This document shows positions 8,801 to 17,321 of a stretch of DNA of 40,004 bases, piece after piece. The translations under genes were made by a program, and so were the position numbers. Numbering within the stretch: position 1 is the first letter of the stretch; each line of letters opens with the position of its first letter. The notes under the pieces are model-generated. The model made no database searches. It saw only the letters and a list, made by a program, of their open reading frames with translations, and was not told where the DNA came from. Origin of the DNA: Planctomycetota bacterium (lineage in GTDB: Bacteria > Planctomycetota > Phycisphaerae > Sedimentisphaerales > Anaerobacaceae); contig VRUK01000041.1 in NCBI GenBank assembly GCA_019456195.1, positions 5,616 through 45,619 of the forward strand. The letters are read 5' to 3'.

Positions 8801-10118
8801 CAAAAACAACATTACCGGCCAATATTATCGAGCGAAGCCCCCTTCGTGCATAGTGCCATTCATAGCTTGAATCTTTTAACCGCTTTTCTTCAGCAGCCAT
8901 AGAAGCGTCTTTTCGGGTTAGTTCATCAATTTGCCTTTTTATTTTTTTGCCGGCAGTATCATTGGCTGATTCAAGTTGACTCTTCAAGCTTGATAATTGA
9001 ATTGTCAGTTTTTTACGTTCACTTGCCAGTCTGCCAGCTTCTCTTACAGCCTTGGTGTACCTTGGCCGGTTAATAGCATAAATCCTGTCCTTGGCCAATA
9101 CATATGATACCTCACGGGTAAGAACCATATCAATCCCAGGAAACCATGCAAAAGCCTCTCCTTCCCGCCTGCCTGATTTCGCATCGTAGGTGACTTTGTG
9201 AGGCTTGCCGGAGTAATCGTCGCCGGAGATAAGCTTATCATTATCTATCAGCGCCCACGTTCCTCCACGCTTGCCGCCGGGAGATGCACAGAACAGGAAT
9301 TTTCCGGTTTCGCGGTCGAAGGCAGCGGGCATAGACCGGCCGGAAGGAACATAAAGGACTTCCTGAGACGCTACCAGATAGCCATGCGGCGATATCCCGC
9401 CGAATTCCAGCTCGTGTGCACGGTCACCGATAGTATCGTTTTTCCAGACGACCGAACCATCCTCAGCACTGAGGGCACAAATGTATAATCCTTCATACGG
9501 AAAAACACCTGCTGCGAAATAGACAATCCCCTTGTCAACCAGGACACTGGTCCTAACCGGCCAGAGAGATATCATTCTGCCGTTTCCAATAACCTTTTCA
9601 TCACTGGGTCCGGCTCGATATTTCCAAATAAGCGAGCCGTCTTTGGCATCAAGACAATATACATAACCATCATCGGAGCCAACATAAACACTGTCATTAA
9701 AAACTGTGGGAGCAAAACGAACCGGCCCCTGCGTAAAGAATTCCCAGCGTATTTCGCCTTTATTCGCATCGATTGAATAAACCTTGTTTGTAATACTGGA
9801 ACCAAAATAAACATTGTTATCAGCCATTACGACGTGATACGCATTATCGTTGTGCATTCTCGGCAACTCTTCCGCAGGCATCGGCCAGGCGGGCTTGGGT
9901 TGATGGGTGGGAAGATATTTCCATTGCAGAAAAAGCCTCGGCCCAACAGTTTCAGAGGTAACTCCGCTTCGTGTTATCTCAGACCGGTAAGTACCCCAAT
10001 CCTCTGCGATACCAACATCACAAACAATAAATAAAGTGAGAAAAGTAAAAATAACAATAAAAGTTCGGTAACTCATCAATTCACGCTCAGTTTTTCTCGT
10101 TGCGATTTGCTGTTTCAT
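5832..10118 (-). CDS. Giant PQQ-like beta-propeller protein with embedded methyltransferase-like domain
   Basis: The start is set at ATG 10118, because AAGAGGAG lies 7-8 bases before it; an in-frame ATG 45 bases further upstream has no such site. The product is 1,428 residues. A signal segment (about 17-37) is followed by PQQ_2-type propeller blades such as VYCLDAKDGSLIWKY and VFALDAVTGELIWRR. These blades occur both before and after a central region. Around residues 505-620 the sequence changes to a Rossmann-type fold: ALVLDCNQGRLAYELA, then KIVGLEQDPEKL and NLIVSDEML, matching SAM-dependent methyltransferase motifs I and II. Motif I is degenerate. Two charged, coiled-coil-prone segments (about 356-416 and 936-1000) interrupt the propellers. 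No CxxCH heme site is seen, so a quinohaemoprotein dehydrogenase is unlikely. The protein is probably exported. The function is unknown. Confidence 0.82.
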   Translation of the reverse strand: MKQQIATRKTERELMSYRTFIVIFTFLTLFIVCDVGIAEDWGTYRSEITRSGVTSETVGPRLFLQWKYLPTHQPKPAWPMPAEELPRMHNDNAYHVVMADNNVYFGSSITNKVYSIDANKGEIRWEFFTQGPVRFAPTVFNDSVYVGSDDGYVYCLDAKDGSLIWKYRAGPSDEKVIGNGRMISLWPVRTSVLVDKGIVYFAAGVFPYEGLYICALSAEDGSVVWKNDTIGDRAHELEFGGISPHGYLVASQEVLYVPSGRSMPAAFDRETGKFLFCASPGGKRGGTWALIDNDKLISGDDYSGKPHKVTYDAKSGRREGEAFAWFPGIDMVLTREVSYVLAKDRIYAINRPRYTKAVREAGRLASERKKLTIQLSSLKSQLESANDTAGKKIKRQIDELTRKDASMAAEEKRLKDSSYEWHYARRGLRSIILAGNVVFAGGEGFVVGIDSKTGIEMWKSDVNGAAIGLAASGGHLIVSSDKGPVYCFSETEVAAVKEIKQEIKADLFPNDSLAETYEAAAEKILAESGIKNGYALVLDCNQGRLAYELAKRTELKIVGLEQDPEKLSSARKYLDAAGLLGKQVVVEPWDMESLPDYFANLIVSDEMLITGNTTGTTEEGQRILRPWGGTACLSFHRDGDVVWRKFVRGPLEGAGAWQQQYGNPQNTACSDDELVYGPLGVLWYGEPGPQGMTERHARAQSPVSMDGRLFMQGEELIMAVDAFNGTLLWKREIPGAVRVKIKADSGNLVVTENGLYIAAHDKCYRLDPATGRTMREYNIPPSSDGSTRRWGYISVVGNILYGSSATAMNEDYGAVLKRFVENGKWKKIEDIPEEHRDSYKSARKLYPEPQDIQMAVQRSGIMYRTMTSFARGGEFLQTNSVTDNLMVSDRIFAMDTETGELLWKRDGKKIANITITLGDGKIFYADSGIKEGQRKRALKRRRKLIKEDTYKERAGILEELREKKKFLAEKLKENKSYGQKAQVEYLISSLKAELFKEEFFEGSLTYDDADVRNVFALDAVTGELIWRRPVDLTGCCGDKMGAAYSSGLLLFFGNHGNHDAWRFREGGMKWRRITALSGEKGDMVWSRALNYRTRPVIVADKIILKPQACELQTGEIVMRDHPITGEQVPWEFLRPGHTCGITAASAKGIFYRSACTAFYDLERDDGVTIFGAYRPGCAISVIPAGGLLLSQEAAAGCTCSYPVRCSLAMKRKPNRTQPWAVFVTPGKLSPVKRFAVNFGASADMKDDDGTVWFGYPNPKTSSYNHFPNYGVKFDLNAKTLPGMGYFSRDFKGVYIAGTKKPWLFTSGCQGMTRCEVPLTDNAAGQKAAIYTVRLGFKAMPDDKEGRRVFDIKLQDKVVLESFDILKTAGQINRAVIKEFVGIKAENVIILELLPQSANPQMNQAPIINFIEVIREEAGEIAFGKTSPM

Positions 10119-10360
10119 TTGGGTATCTCCTCTTTGAATGATAATAGATGTTTGGCATTTCATATCAAGTCAGTTTACTTCCAATATGGTTGGATTGCAT
10201 TATAACTAAATCTACTGCCTCAGTCCAGTCTTTTTAGCAATCAAACTCTATATAACTACGTAACAGTTTTTACATTAAATACGTCACCGTTTCCTTGCAA
10301 ACCATAGTAAATACAATATACTTATCAGAGTATTAACCTTGTTAAATAAATGAGGAGTAA

Positions 10361-11494
10361 ATGATGAACAACAAACCAAAATTTACTATTTTCGCAATCT
10401 TAATCCTTACACCAATGACTACGATTTATGCTTCAGGTAACAAAAATAGTTTAATCCCCAAGCTTATGGAACAACCGGGCATTGTCGAGGCACAGTTTCT
10501 CTTCGAAAAAGCTCCGTTTCGCTCAAGCCACGCCTCAACCATAGTAGAAACACAAGACAACTTCATCTCGGCATATTTCGCAGGCACCGACGAAGGTAAT
10601 AAAGACGTCGGGATATGGATTAGTATTAAGCCAAAAGATAGTTCCTTCTGGTCGGAGCCGGTCGAGGTTGCAGACGGGATTCAATTCAGTCGGCTGCCCT
10701 CAAAAGAGCAAGAGCGACATCCCTGCTGGAATCCTGTATTGTATCAGGCTGATAATGGACAGCTACTTTTGTTCTACAAGGTCGGTCCCACTCCCGCAAG
10801 CTGGTGGGGGATGCTAACCGTATCGAACAATCAGGGGAAAACTTGGTCCGAACCGCGGCGGCTGCCTGAAGGTATCCTCGGACCGGTCAGGGCCAAACCG
10901 GTCAAACTCCCTGATAAAACTCTGCTTTGCGGGTCGAGTACGGAAGATAAAGGATGGCGAGTGCATATGGAAATAACTCCGGACCTCGGCAAAACCTGGA
11001 GCAGAACAGAAGCACTTAACAATGGTAAGGACTTTCCCGTTATTCAGCCCACTATACTCACTTATCCGGATGGAAAGCTCCAGATTCTTTGCCGCAGTCG
11101 GAGGAACCTGCGACAATCGTGGTCAACCGATGGAGGAAAAACGTGGAGTCCGCTAATACTATCGATACTGCCCAACCCGAGCGCTGGTATCGATGCCGTT
11201 ACTCTGGCGGATGGACGGCAACTGTTGGTATATAACCACTCTGCAAGAGGGAGGGACCAATTGAACGTGGCGGTCTCGACTGATGGCAAGAACTGGAAGG
11301 CGGCTCTGAAACTGGAGGACAGTTTCACGATAGGCGGAAAAAAGGCTTACGGCGCCTACCCTGCAGCAATCCAGGCCTCCGATGGCTTTGTTCACATTAC
11401 TTATACGTGGCGGCGTGAAAAGATAAACTACGTGGTCATCGATCCGAGCAAGCTGGTATTGCATGATATTCGCGACGGAAAATGGCCTGAGTAA
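10361..11494 (+). CDS. Exported sialidase-like BNR-repeat protein
   Basis: The 377-residue protein has a signal peptide (about 6-25, ending near YASG). It contains four Asp-box loops: SNNQGKTW, TPDLGKTW, STDGGKTW and STDGKNW. These mark a six-bladed sialidase/BNR propeller (PF13088 type). An N-terminal RSSHAST segment could supply an arginine, but the full arginine triad of true sialidases cannot be confirmed by eye. The enzyme may therefore act on another uronic or deoxy sugar, or simply bind glycans. Two tandem ATGs are possible: GAGGAG lies 3 bases before 10361 and 6 bases before 10364, which favours 10364. The GH9 gene follows after about 125 bases, suggesting shared use on a plant or algal polysaccharide. 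Confidence 0.78.
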   Translation: MMNNKPKFTIFAILILTPMTTIYASGNKNSLIPKLMEQPGIVEAQFLFEKAPFRSSHASTIVETQDNFISAYFAGTDEGNKDVGIWISIKPKDSSFWSEPVEVADGIQFSRLPSKEQERHPCWNPVLYQADNGQLLLFYKVGPTPASWWGMLTVSNNQGKTWSEPRRLPEGILGPVRAKPVKLPDKTLLCGSSTEDKGWRVHMEITPDLGKTWSRTEALNNGKDFPVIQPTILTYPDGKLQILCRSRRNLRQSWSTDGGKTWSPLILSILPNPSAGIDAVTLADGRQLLVYNHSARGRDQLNVAVSTDGKNWKAALKLEDSFTIGGKKAYGAYPAAIQASDGFVHITYTWRREKINYVVIDPSKLVLHDIRDGKWPE

Positions 11495-11620
11495 AAAGTC
11501 CTCAGCAAAGTGTAATCCGCTCATAGATTAGTAGTTAACTATATGCAGATTGCTACACTGAAAGCACTTTTTATATAATTACAACTCAATAGTTACACTG
11601 CATAACCGATGAGGACAGAT

Positions 11621-13825
11621 ATGAATCTATTACTTTCCACAAGACTTACATTATCTCTCACTGTTATTTTCCACATCACCTTTTTCTCATTTATCTCGCC
11701 ATCTCAGGTGAAAGCAGAATCAGAAAAAATGAATATCGCACCTAATCATTCATTCGAAAACGATTTGACAAAAATCAAAACGAATCTGTGTAATTATGGC
11801 GGATGGTTCCCGATAGGTGTTGTAACAGAAGACGGCAGCAGTGAAATGAGAATTGTAGAAGATATCGCTCATACGGGAATGAAATCCCTGCGAGTAACGC
11901 CTAATTCCAATATTTTGAAGGGAACGATATATTATAGTCAATACAATGCTGGCGAGGAGGTCAGAAAAAACATCACTAATGTTGGCCTAAGCGGCACAAG
12001 AACAATTGCCTTGCGTTTAGACCAGGATATATTTTCCTGCGATGCGTCTGTTTGGGTAAGGAAATCGCCCGATCAGGAAATCACTCTGAAAGCAATTTGG
12101 TACACACGCCGAAACCGCACTCCATTCATTAAAATAGCCGAAAATATAGTAAGTAAGCCGGTTGAAAGCGAAAACGGCTGGTACAAATATTCTCTGCACG
12201 CTATACGTTGCCACACTGCTCGCCAGGTTCAAATTGCCATCGAAACAAAGGGCAATAAACCATTGTATATCGATGATGCAGAAATCTACCTCAACCGCAA
12301 TCCACACGTAGATATATTAGTTGACCAGCTTGGTTATGAAACAAAGTCAAATGCAAAGGGTATTATACTTCAATCCTCTATGTTACTGCGTCAACCTCCA
12401 GGCTCTTTTTCGCTAATAAATCTTGAAAATAATACGAAAGTATTTACTGGAAAGTGGAAAGAGCTTGGCTATTACCGCCAATGGGATTTATATCACCGGG
12501 AAGGAGATTTTTCTGTCTTTAATACACCGGGTCGTTTTGTTGTGGAAACTGTAATTAACGACAAAGCTTATTATTCGCCCCCTTTTGAAATTAGTAACAA
12601 TCTATTGCTTTCAAAGACAAGTGAAAAAGCCTATCGATTCTTTTATTATCAGCGTTGCGGCATGTCCATTCCTTCTTTTCATGGGGCTTGCCACCTCGAC
12701 GATGCCCAGATGTCTGACGGCAGTTATAAAGACTTAGCCGGCGGCTGGCACGATGCAGGTGATTATAATAAATATAATGGCTATACACCTGAATCCGTTT
12801 ATGCTCTTGCTTTTGCGTACAATAATCGCAGAGATTTTTTTAACCAATTCGATCGAGATGCAAACGGTAAGGCGGATATTTTGGACGAAGCCATCTGGGG
12901 TGCTGAATTTTTAGAGAAATGTATAAATCCCGAAACTCTGGATATGATAGCAACAATCAGTTCCGGCTACGGCTATTGGGGTAAGCCGGAGAAAGAAACT
13001 GATAATTTACCCAGGACTGGCGACGAACGCCGCGTTCGTGATAACAGGGTAAATGCATCTGCCTGTATGCCCGGCTTCGCTCTACTGGGAAAATATGTAC
13101 CAAAATACCTTGATATCGCAGAACGTCTCTACCAAAAACACGGTGGTAATATGCCGGTAATCCTGGCTCTTTATAATGCAACTCAAAAGCAGGTATATCG
13201 TGATGCGGCCAGGAATCGCACACAAACGCTGTTGCCAGAGAAAAAAACAAGCACAACAGGTTTTCGTGAATTGGCGGAATACGCGATTGCTTTTCCAAAA
13301 GACAAGCTGGTCCCTAAAATAAAATCAATTGCAAAAATGCGATTAGAAGAACTCAGGATTATCTGCAACAATCCTTTCAAAATCACGCGACGCAGGGACG
13401 ATAATGGAAATCTCATATTCTTTCTTCATTATCGAGATGTTAATAATTGGTATGTCGGCGAGAGCCGTGAACTGTTAGATACGGCTTACGAGGGCATTTT
13501 GCTGGAAAAACTTGGATTTACAGAAGGCCGCATAATTGCGGAAAATCAGGTACACTGGATTCTGGGCAGAAATCCTTATGGCGTATCCACAATGGAAGGT
13601 GTTGGGAGTGTCTTTGTCCCTCAGTATCATCATCGGTATAACGCTATCCCGGGGAATCCGCGCGGCGCTGTACCCGGGGCTATTGTCAACGGTATAACCA
13701 GAGCATGGCCAGACCATGACCGTCCATGGCTGGATATGCATCCGGAACCAAATGCGGATTACCAAGCCAACGAGCCCTGGCTGCCGCACAATAATCGCTG
13801 GCTTTTTCTGATCGCAATCTGGTGA
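11621..13825 (+). CDS. Glycoside hydrolase family 9 enzyme with N-terminal CBM-like and CelD_N domains
   Basis: The start is placed at ATG 11621, since GAGGA sits 5 bases before it; an in-frame ATG at 11609 has no site. The protein has 734 residues. A signal peptide runs to about residue 34. A beta-sandwich, carbohydrate-binding-like domain follows (about 40-225). Next comes a CelD_N/Ig-like domain beginning VDQLGYET near 234, then the (alpha/alpha)6 GH9 domain from about 320. Catalytic features are seen: GGWHDAGDYNKY supplies the nucleophile-activating Asp pair (D378, D381), and a Glu at 718 in NEPWL matches the C-terminal general acid. HHRYN near the end also fits GH9. Known GH9 enzymes are endoglucanases, cellobiohydrolases or exo-glucosaminidases; the exact substrate cannot be read here. 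Exported. Confidence 0.9.
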   Translation: MNLLLSTRLTLSLTVIFHITFFSFISPSQVKAESEKMNIAPNHSFENDLTKIKTNLCNYGGWFPIGVVTEDGSSEMRIVEDIAHTGMKSLRVTPNSNILKGTIYYSQYNAGEEVRKNITNVGLSGTRTIALRLDQDIFSCDASVWVRKSPDQEITLKAIWYTRRNRTPFIKIAENIVSKPVESENGWYKYSLHAIRCHTARQVQIAIETKGNKPLYIDDAEIYLNRNPHVDILVDQLGYETKSNAKGIILQSSMLLRQPPGSFSLINLENNTKVFTGKWKELGYYRQWDLYHREGDFSVFNTPGRFVVETVINDKAYYSPPFEISNNLLLSKTSEKAYRFFYYQRCGMSIPSFHGACHLDDAQMSDGSYKDLAGGWHDAGDYNKYNGYTPESVYALAFAYNNRRDFFNQFDRDANGKADILDEAIWGAEFLEKCINPETLDMIATISSGYGYWGKPEKETDNLPRTGDERRVRDNRVNASACMPGFALLGKYVPKYLDIAERLYQKHGGNMPVILALYNATQKQVYRDAARNRTQTLLPEKKTSTTGFRELAEYAIAFPKDKLVPKIKSIAKMRLEELRIICNNPFKITRRRDDNGNLIFFLHYRDVNNWYVGESRELLDTAYEGILLEKLGFTEGRIIAENQVHWILGRNPYGVSTMEGVGSVFVPQYHHRYNAIPGNPRGAVPGAIVNGITRAWPDHDRPWLDMHPEPNADYQANEPWLPHNNRWLFLIAIW

Positions 13826-14034
13826 GCACATCTTTTTTCCAGTTGTCGATGCTCTATTGTTACTATCGTTTTTCCCACTATCCGACATGTAAAAGAAGGT
13901 TAAAAGAAAAATAAGAAATTGAGAAAAATCACACAAAAAAGACAAAACCGTAACAAAACGGTAACATTTAATCGGCATAATCTTTCATATTAAGATGAAA
14001 TAAAAATAATTATTACAAGTCCTGGAGGTATAGC

Positions 14035-15792
14035 ATGTTCCGGAAGCTCGTTTTCGTACTGACCTTAACGTTGACCACTTTTATGTCGTACACCACAGCA
14101 GCAGAGCAAACCCTGCCCCCTGCGATCCAGTGGATTCCAGAAGATGCGGTGATTGTGCTGGAGGTAACCAGGCCGAAAGCTCTGATCGAGGCATTTTGTA
14201 ATGACAAAGCAACTGCTACCATAACAGCATTGCCACTTTACAAACAACAGGCATCGAAGCCTCAGTTCAAAGAATTCCTCAATATAGTCAGCTTTATTGA
14301 AACCACGTTAGGCACAGACTGGCGAACAGGGCTCGAGAAACTAACGGGAGCAGGTATTACACTTGCGGTGTGTCCCGAAGATACGGTGTTTTTGATTATC
14401 GACGCTGAGGATGAACAGATACTGGAGCGGTTTCATGAGTTTTTCCTCAACGTTGCTCGATCTGAAGCTGAAAAAAAGGGTAAATATAATATAGTAAAAT
14501 CCAAAGAGTACCAGGGTCTCACAGCCTGGACGTTCGACGGGAAAGAAGCACACACGATTATTGGAAAGCGGCTGATCTTTGCTAATAAAGCAAAGAAGCT
14601 TAAAGACATTGTGCAGTATCGTTCACAAGCAAACAAAGCGAGTGTAGCGGCAAATCCCGCCTACCAGGCCGCAAAACAAACTGTGGGGACTGATGCAATT
14701 GCTCAAATCTTTATCAATCTCAAACCTTTGATGGGCATTCCACAAGTCGCTCAAATATTCAGTCAACAAAACGAAAATCCTCTGGCGGCACTGGCTTTCG
14801 CGGGAATTTTCGAAGCAACACACGATTCGAATTGGCTGGCATTGGGATTACATATTGAAAATAACACGTTGGTCTTTCGAGCATCCGTTGACAGCAAGAA
14901 GGTAGCTGCGACAAGTCCCGCCGCGTTTGCCTTGCCAAAAAAGAGGGGTGAAGGTGTTTTTCCAAACCTGTCGGTACCGCGTCAAATCGCCGCGTTAAGT
15001 TTTTATCGCGACCTTCATCAATTCTACTCCGCCAAAGATGAACTCTTTCCTGAACGTACATCAGGATTGATTTTCTTCGAGAACATGATGGGCATCTTCT
15101 TCAGCGGGCGTGACCTTACCGAAGAGGTTCTGGCAGAAACCAAGCCCGAAATCCGCTTTGTGGTAGCCGAGCAGGACTTCGACTCCGCAATCGGCACGCC
15201 GCAGATTCAGCTCCCGGCCTTTGCCGTTATCCTGCGGCTCCAGAATCCCGAGCAGTTCAATGAAGTAGCCGAGGAAGCATGGCAAAAGGCCCTGGGTTTA
15301 ATTAATTTCACTCGCGGCCAGCAAGCAATGCAAGGGTTGATTATAGATCGCACAGTCCACGGAGGAACAAAGTTCTCAATGGCTTACTTTTCCACATCCG
15401 GGCTCGACGAGAAAAATAATTTGGAACAGCGATTTAATATCCGCCCTGCCCTGGCAATGCCGGGTGAATATCTAATTCTAAGTTCTACTGATGATTTAGC
15501 AAGAGACCTTATCGATTCCTTGAACCGAGAAATGCAACATAATGTCAAACCAGTTGCCAACACCCACAGCTTAGTAGAAATCGACACAGCCCAGTTAACA
15601 TCGATATTAAAAGCCAACCGAGACACAATGGTGCGCAGCGACATGGTTAAAAAGGGCAGCTCGCAAGAAGAGGCCGAAACAGGGATCGACATGCTCATTA
15701 CGCTGGTAAAGTTAATTGAACGCGCCAAGCTGGGCCTTGGTACCCACGAAGGCCTGACCAAGGCGCGTCTGGAAATAAAGCTGAACTTATAG
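14035..15792 (+). CDS. Exported protein of unknown function, upstream of DUF1800/DUF1501
   Basis: The 585-residue protein has a clear signal peptide (about 3-22, cleavage near TAA/AEQ) and starts behind a strong GGAGG site. The mature part begins LPPAIQWIPEDAVIVLEV, a style seen in DUF3352-like exported proteins. It alternates beta strands and helices, with repeated themes such as GKRLIFANKAKKLKDIV and PGEYLILSSTDDLARDLIDSL that suggest an internally duplicated fold. No catalytic motif, metal site or membrane helix after the signal was found. It is followed after 81 bases by the DUF1800 and DUF1501 genes on the same strand, so it may belong with them, but it could equally be separate. The family assignment is tentative. 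Confidence 0.7.
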   Translation: MFRKLVFVLTLTLTTFMSYTTAAEQTLPPAIQWIPEDAVIVLEVTRPKALIEAFCNDKATATITALPLYKQQASKPQFKEFLNIVSFIETTLGTDWRTGLEKLTGAGITLAVCPEDTVFLIIDAEDEQILERFHEFFLNVARSEAEKKGKYNIVKSKEYQGLTAWTFDGKEAHTIIGKRLIFANKAKKLKDIVQYRSQANKASVAANPAYQAAKQTVGTDAIAQIFINLKPLMGIPQVAQIFSQQNENPLAALAFAGIFEATHDSNWLALGLHIENNTLVFRASVDSKKVAATSPAAFALPKKRGEGVFPNLSVPRQIAALSFYRDLHQFYSAKDELFPERTSGLIFFENMMGIFFSGRDLTEEVLAETKPEIRFVVAEQDFDSAIGTPQIQLPAFAVILRLQNPEQFNEVAEEAWQKALGLINFTRGQQAMQGLIIDRTVHGGTKFSMAYFSTSGLDEKNNLEQRFNIRPALAMPGEYLILSSTDDLARDLIDSLNREMQHNVKPVANTHSLVEIDTAQLTSILKANRDTMVRSDMVKKGSSQEEAETGIDMLITLVKLIERAKLGLGTHEGLTKARLEIKLNL

Positions 15793-15873
15793 TACCCACG
15801 GACATGTTTATAATCCGGCCATGGACTAAAATTTAGCGGTATGTTGGTTGGAAATATCTAAAAGGAGTTACTC

Positions 15874-17304
15874 ATGATTGAGCAAGTTGAGAAACCACCT
15901 GGCCAACATCAATCAAAACAAGCTCGCTCGGCAATCGACGAAAAGCTGACCGATCCAGGTTGGGCATGGGCTGTATATCAGCCGAACGCCCAGCAACCGT
16001 GGAATCTTATCCGAGCAGGACACTTGTTTCGACGAGCAACATTCGGAGCCGGTTGGGAACAGCTTCAGCAAGCGCTGTCCGACGGGCCGCAACGAACCAT
16101 TGATAAGCTGCTTAAACCACAAGCCGATACGACAGCTTTCAACAATATATACGATGGATATGACAACTCTGCCGCCGGTTCCATTAAAAGCTTGAGAGCA
16201 TGGTGGCTTCGGCGGATTATTCAGACACCACATCCGTTACTTGAAAAGATGACACTATTCTGGCATAGCCATTTCGCCACCAACAGCGACAAGGTTAAAA
16301 ATCCCAGGTTGATGCTGCAGCACATCCAGCTTCTTCGCAGTCATGCTCTGAGTTCATTCCAAGACATGCTCCAAGCTATTTCACACGACCCAGCAGTACT
16401 CATTTATCTTGGAGCTGACGCAAACCGCAAAGCATTACCAAATGAGAACTTCGCAAGGCCGCTCATGGAAAACTTCACGATGGGGCCCCCCGGCAACTAC
16501 AAGGAAAAAGATGTCAGAGAAGCAGCAAGGGCCTTTACAGGCTGGTTTGTGCTGAGGAGCCAGCTTCGTTATATATCCCGTGAACACGATGGAAATATAA
16601 AGGAGGTCCTTGGTGAACGAGGCAATTTCACAGGCGACGACGTGGTAAGGATTGCGCTGAAACAACCAGCCACATCTCGGATGCTGGTCAGAAAGCTGTA
16701 TCGTTGGCTGATTTGTGAAACCGAGGAGCCCAATGCGGCTATGATTAGCCCTCTGGCTGAAACCTTCGCAAAAGACTACGATATAATGAAACTCACCGAG
16801 ACGATGCTTCGTTCCAATTTATTCTTTTCCCAGGCGGCATATCGCCGGCGGATTAAAAGCCCGATAGAGTTCGCACTGGGCATAGTACATGCCCTGGAAG
16901 GGGTCGTATCCACAACACAGCTTGAGAAAGACCTGGCTGGTCTTGGTCAGAATCTATACAATCCGCCTACGGCAAACGGATGGGCTGGCGGACGGAATTG
17001 GATTGACAGCGCTACACTTACGGGGCGCAGCAATCTTGCTTTGTCGCTGCTGCTGGGCTCGGGGCCATATGGCGACAAACTCAATCCCCGAGTTCTGGCC
17101 AACAAGCACGGGTGCACAACCCTCAAATCCGCAGGACAACTCCTGCTGGATTTGTTCCTGCAAAGTAACCTTGCTCCCGATGTTCATCAGTCCATATTGA
17201 AAACGGTGCAAGCAGCTTCCGGAAATGGCAGTGATGATGAAGATGCAACGTTGCGTCGGTTTGCACATATAGTAGTTACGCTTCCTGAGTTTCATTTAGC
17301 TTAA
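15874..17304 (+). CDS. DUF1800 family protein
   Basis: A 476-residue protein starting 7 bases after AAGGAG. It shows the DUF1800 (PF08811) pattern. HLFRRATFG is near the start of the domain (about residue 52). MTLFWHSHFATN comes near 128, GREN-type NFARPLMENFTMG near 195, YKEKDVREAARAFTGW near 215, and LVRKLYRWL near 273. The C-terminal MGWAGG-like segment ANGWAGGRNWI is also typical. Unlike many members it lacks an obvious signal peptide, beginning with a charged, glutamine-rich stretch. Such genes are almost always paired with DUF1501, as here (17 bases apart). In planctomycetes and other phyla the pair is of unknown function. Tat export of the partner suggests that it acts outside the cytoplasm or hitch-hikes with it. 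Confidence 0.9.
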   Translation: MIEQVEKPPGQHQSKQARSAIDEKLTDPGWAWAVYQPNAQQPWNLIRAGHLFRRATFGAGWEQLQQALSDGPQRTIDKLLKPQADTTAFNNIYDGYDNSAAGSIKSLRAWWLRRIIQTPHPLLEKMTLFWHSHFATNSDKVKNPRLMLQHIQLLRSHALSSFQDMLQAISHDPAVLIYLGADANRKALPNENFARPLMENFTMGPPGNYKEKDVREAARAFTGWFVLRSQLRYISREHDGNIKEVLGERGNFTGDDVVRIALKQPATSRMLVRKLYRWLICETEEPNAAMISPLAETFAKDYDIMKLTETMLRSNLFFSQAAYRRRIKSPIEFALGIVHALEGVVSTTQLEKDLAGLGQNLYNPPTANGWAGGRNWIDSATLTGRSNLALSLLLGSGPYGDKLNPRVLANKHGCTTLKSAGQLLLDLFLQSNLAPDVHQSILKTVQAASGNGSDDEDATLRRFAHIVVTLPEFHLA

Positions 17305-17321
17305 ATTTTGGGGAAAACACA

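Noticed and set aside
5832..10118. Quinohaemoprotein alcohol dehydrogenase
   Set aside because: Propeller blades fit, but there is no CxxCH heme motif and the embedded domain is methyltransferase-like. PQQ binding is also not shown.
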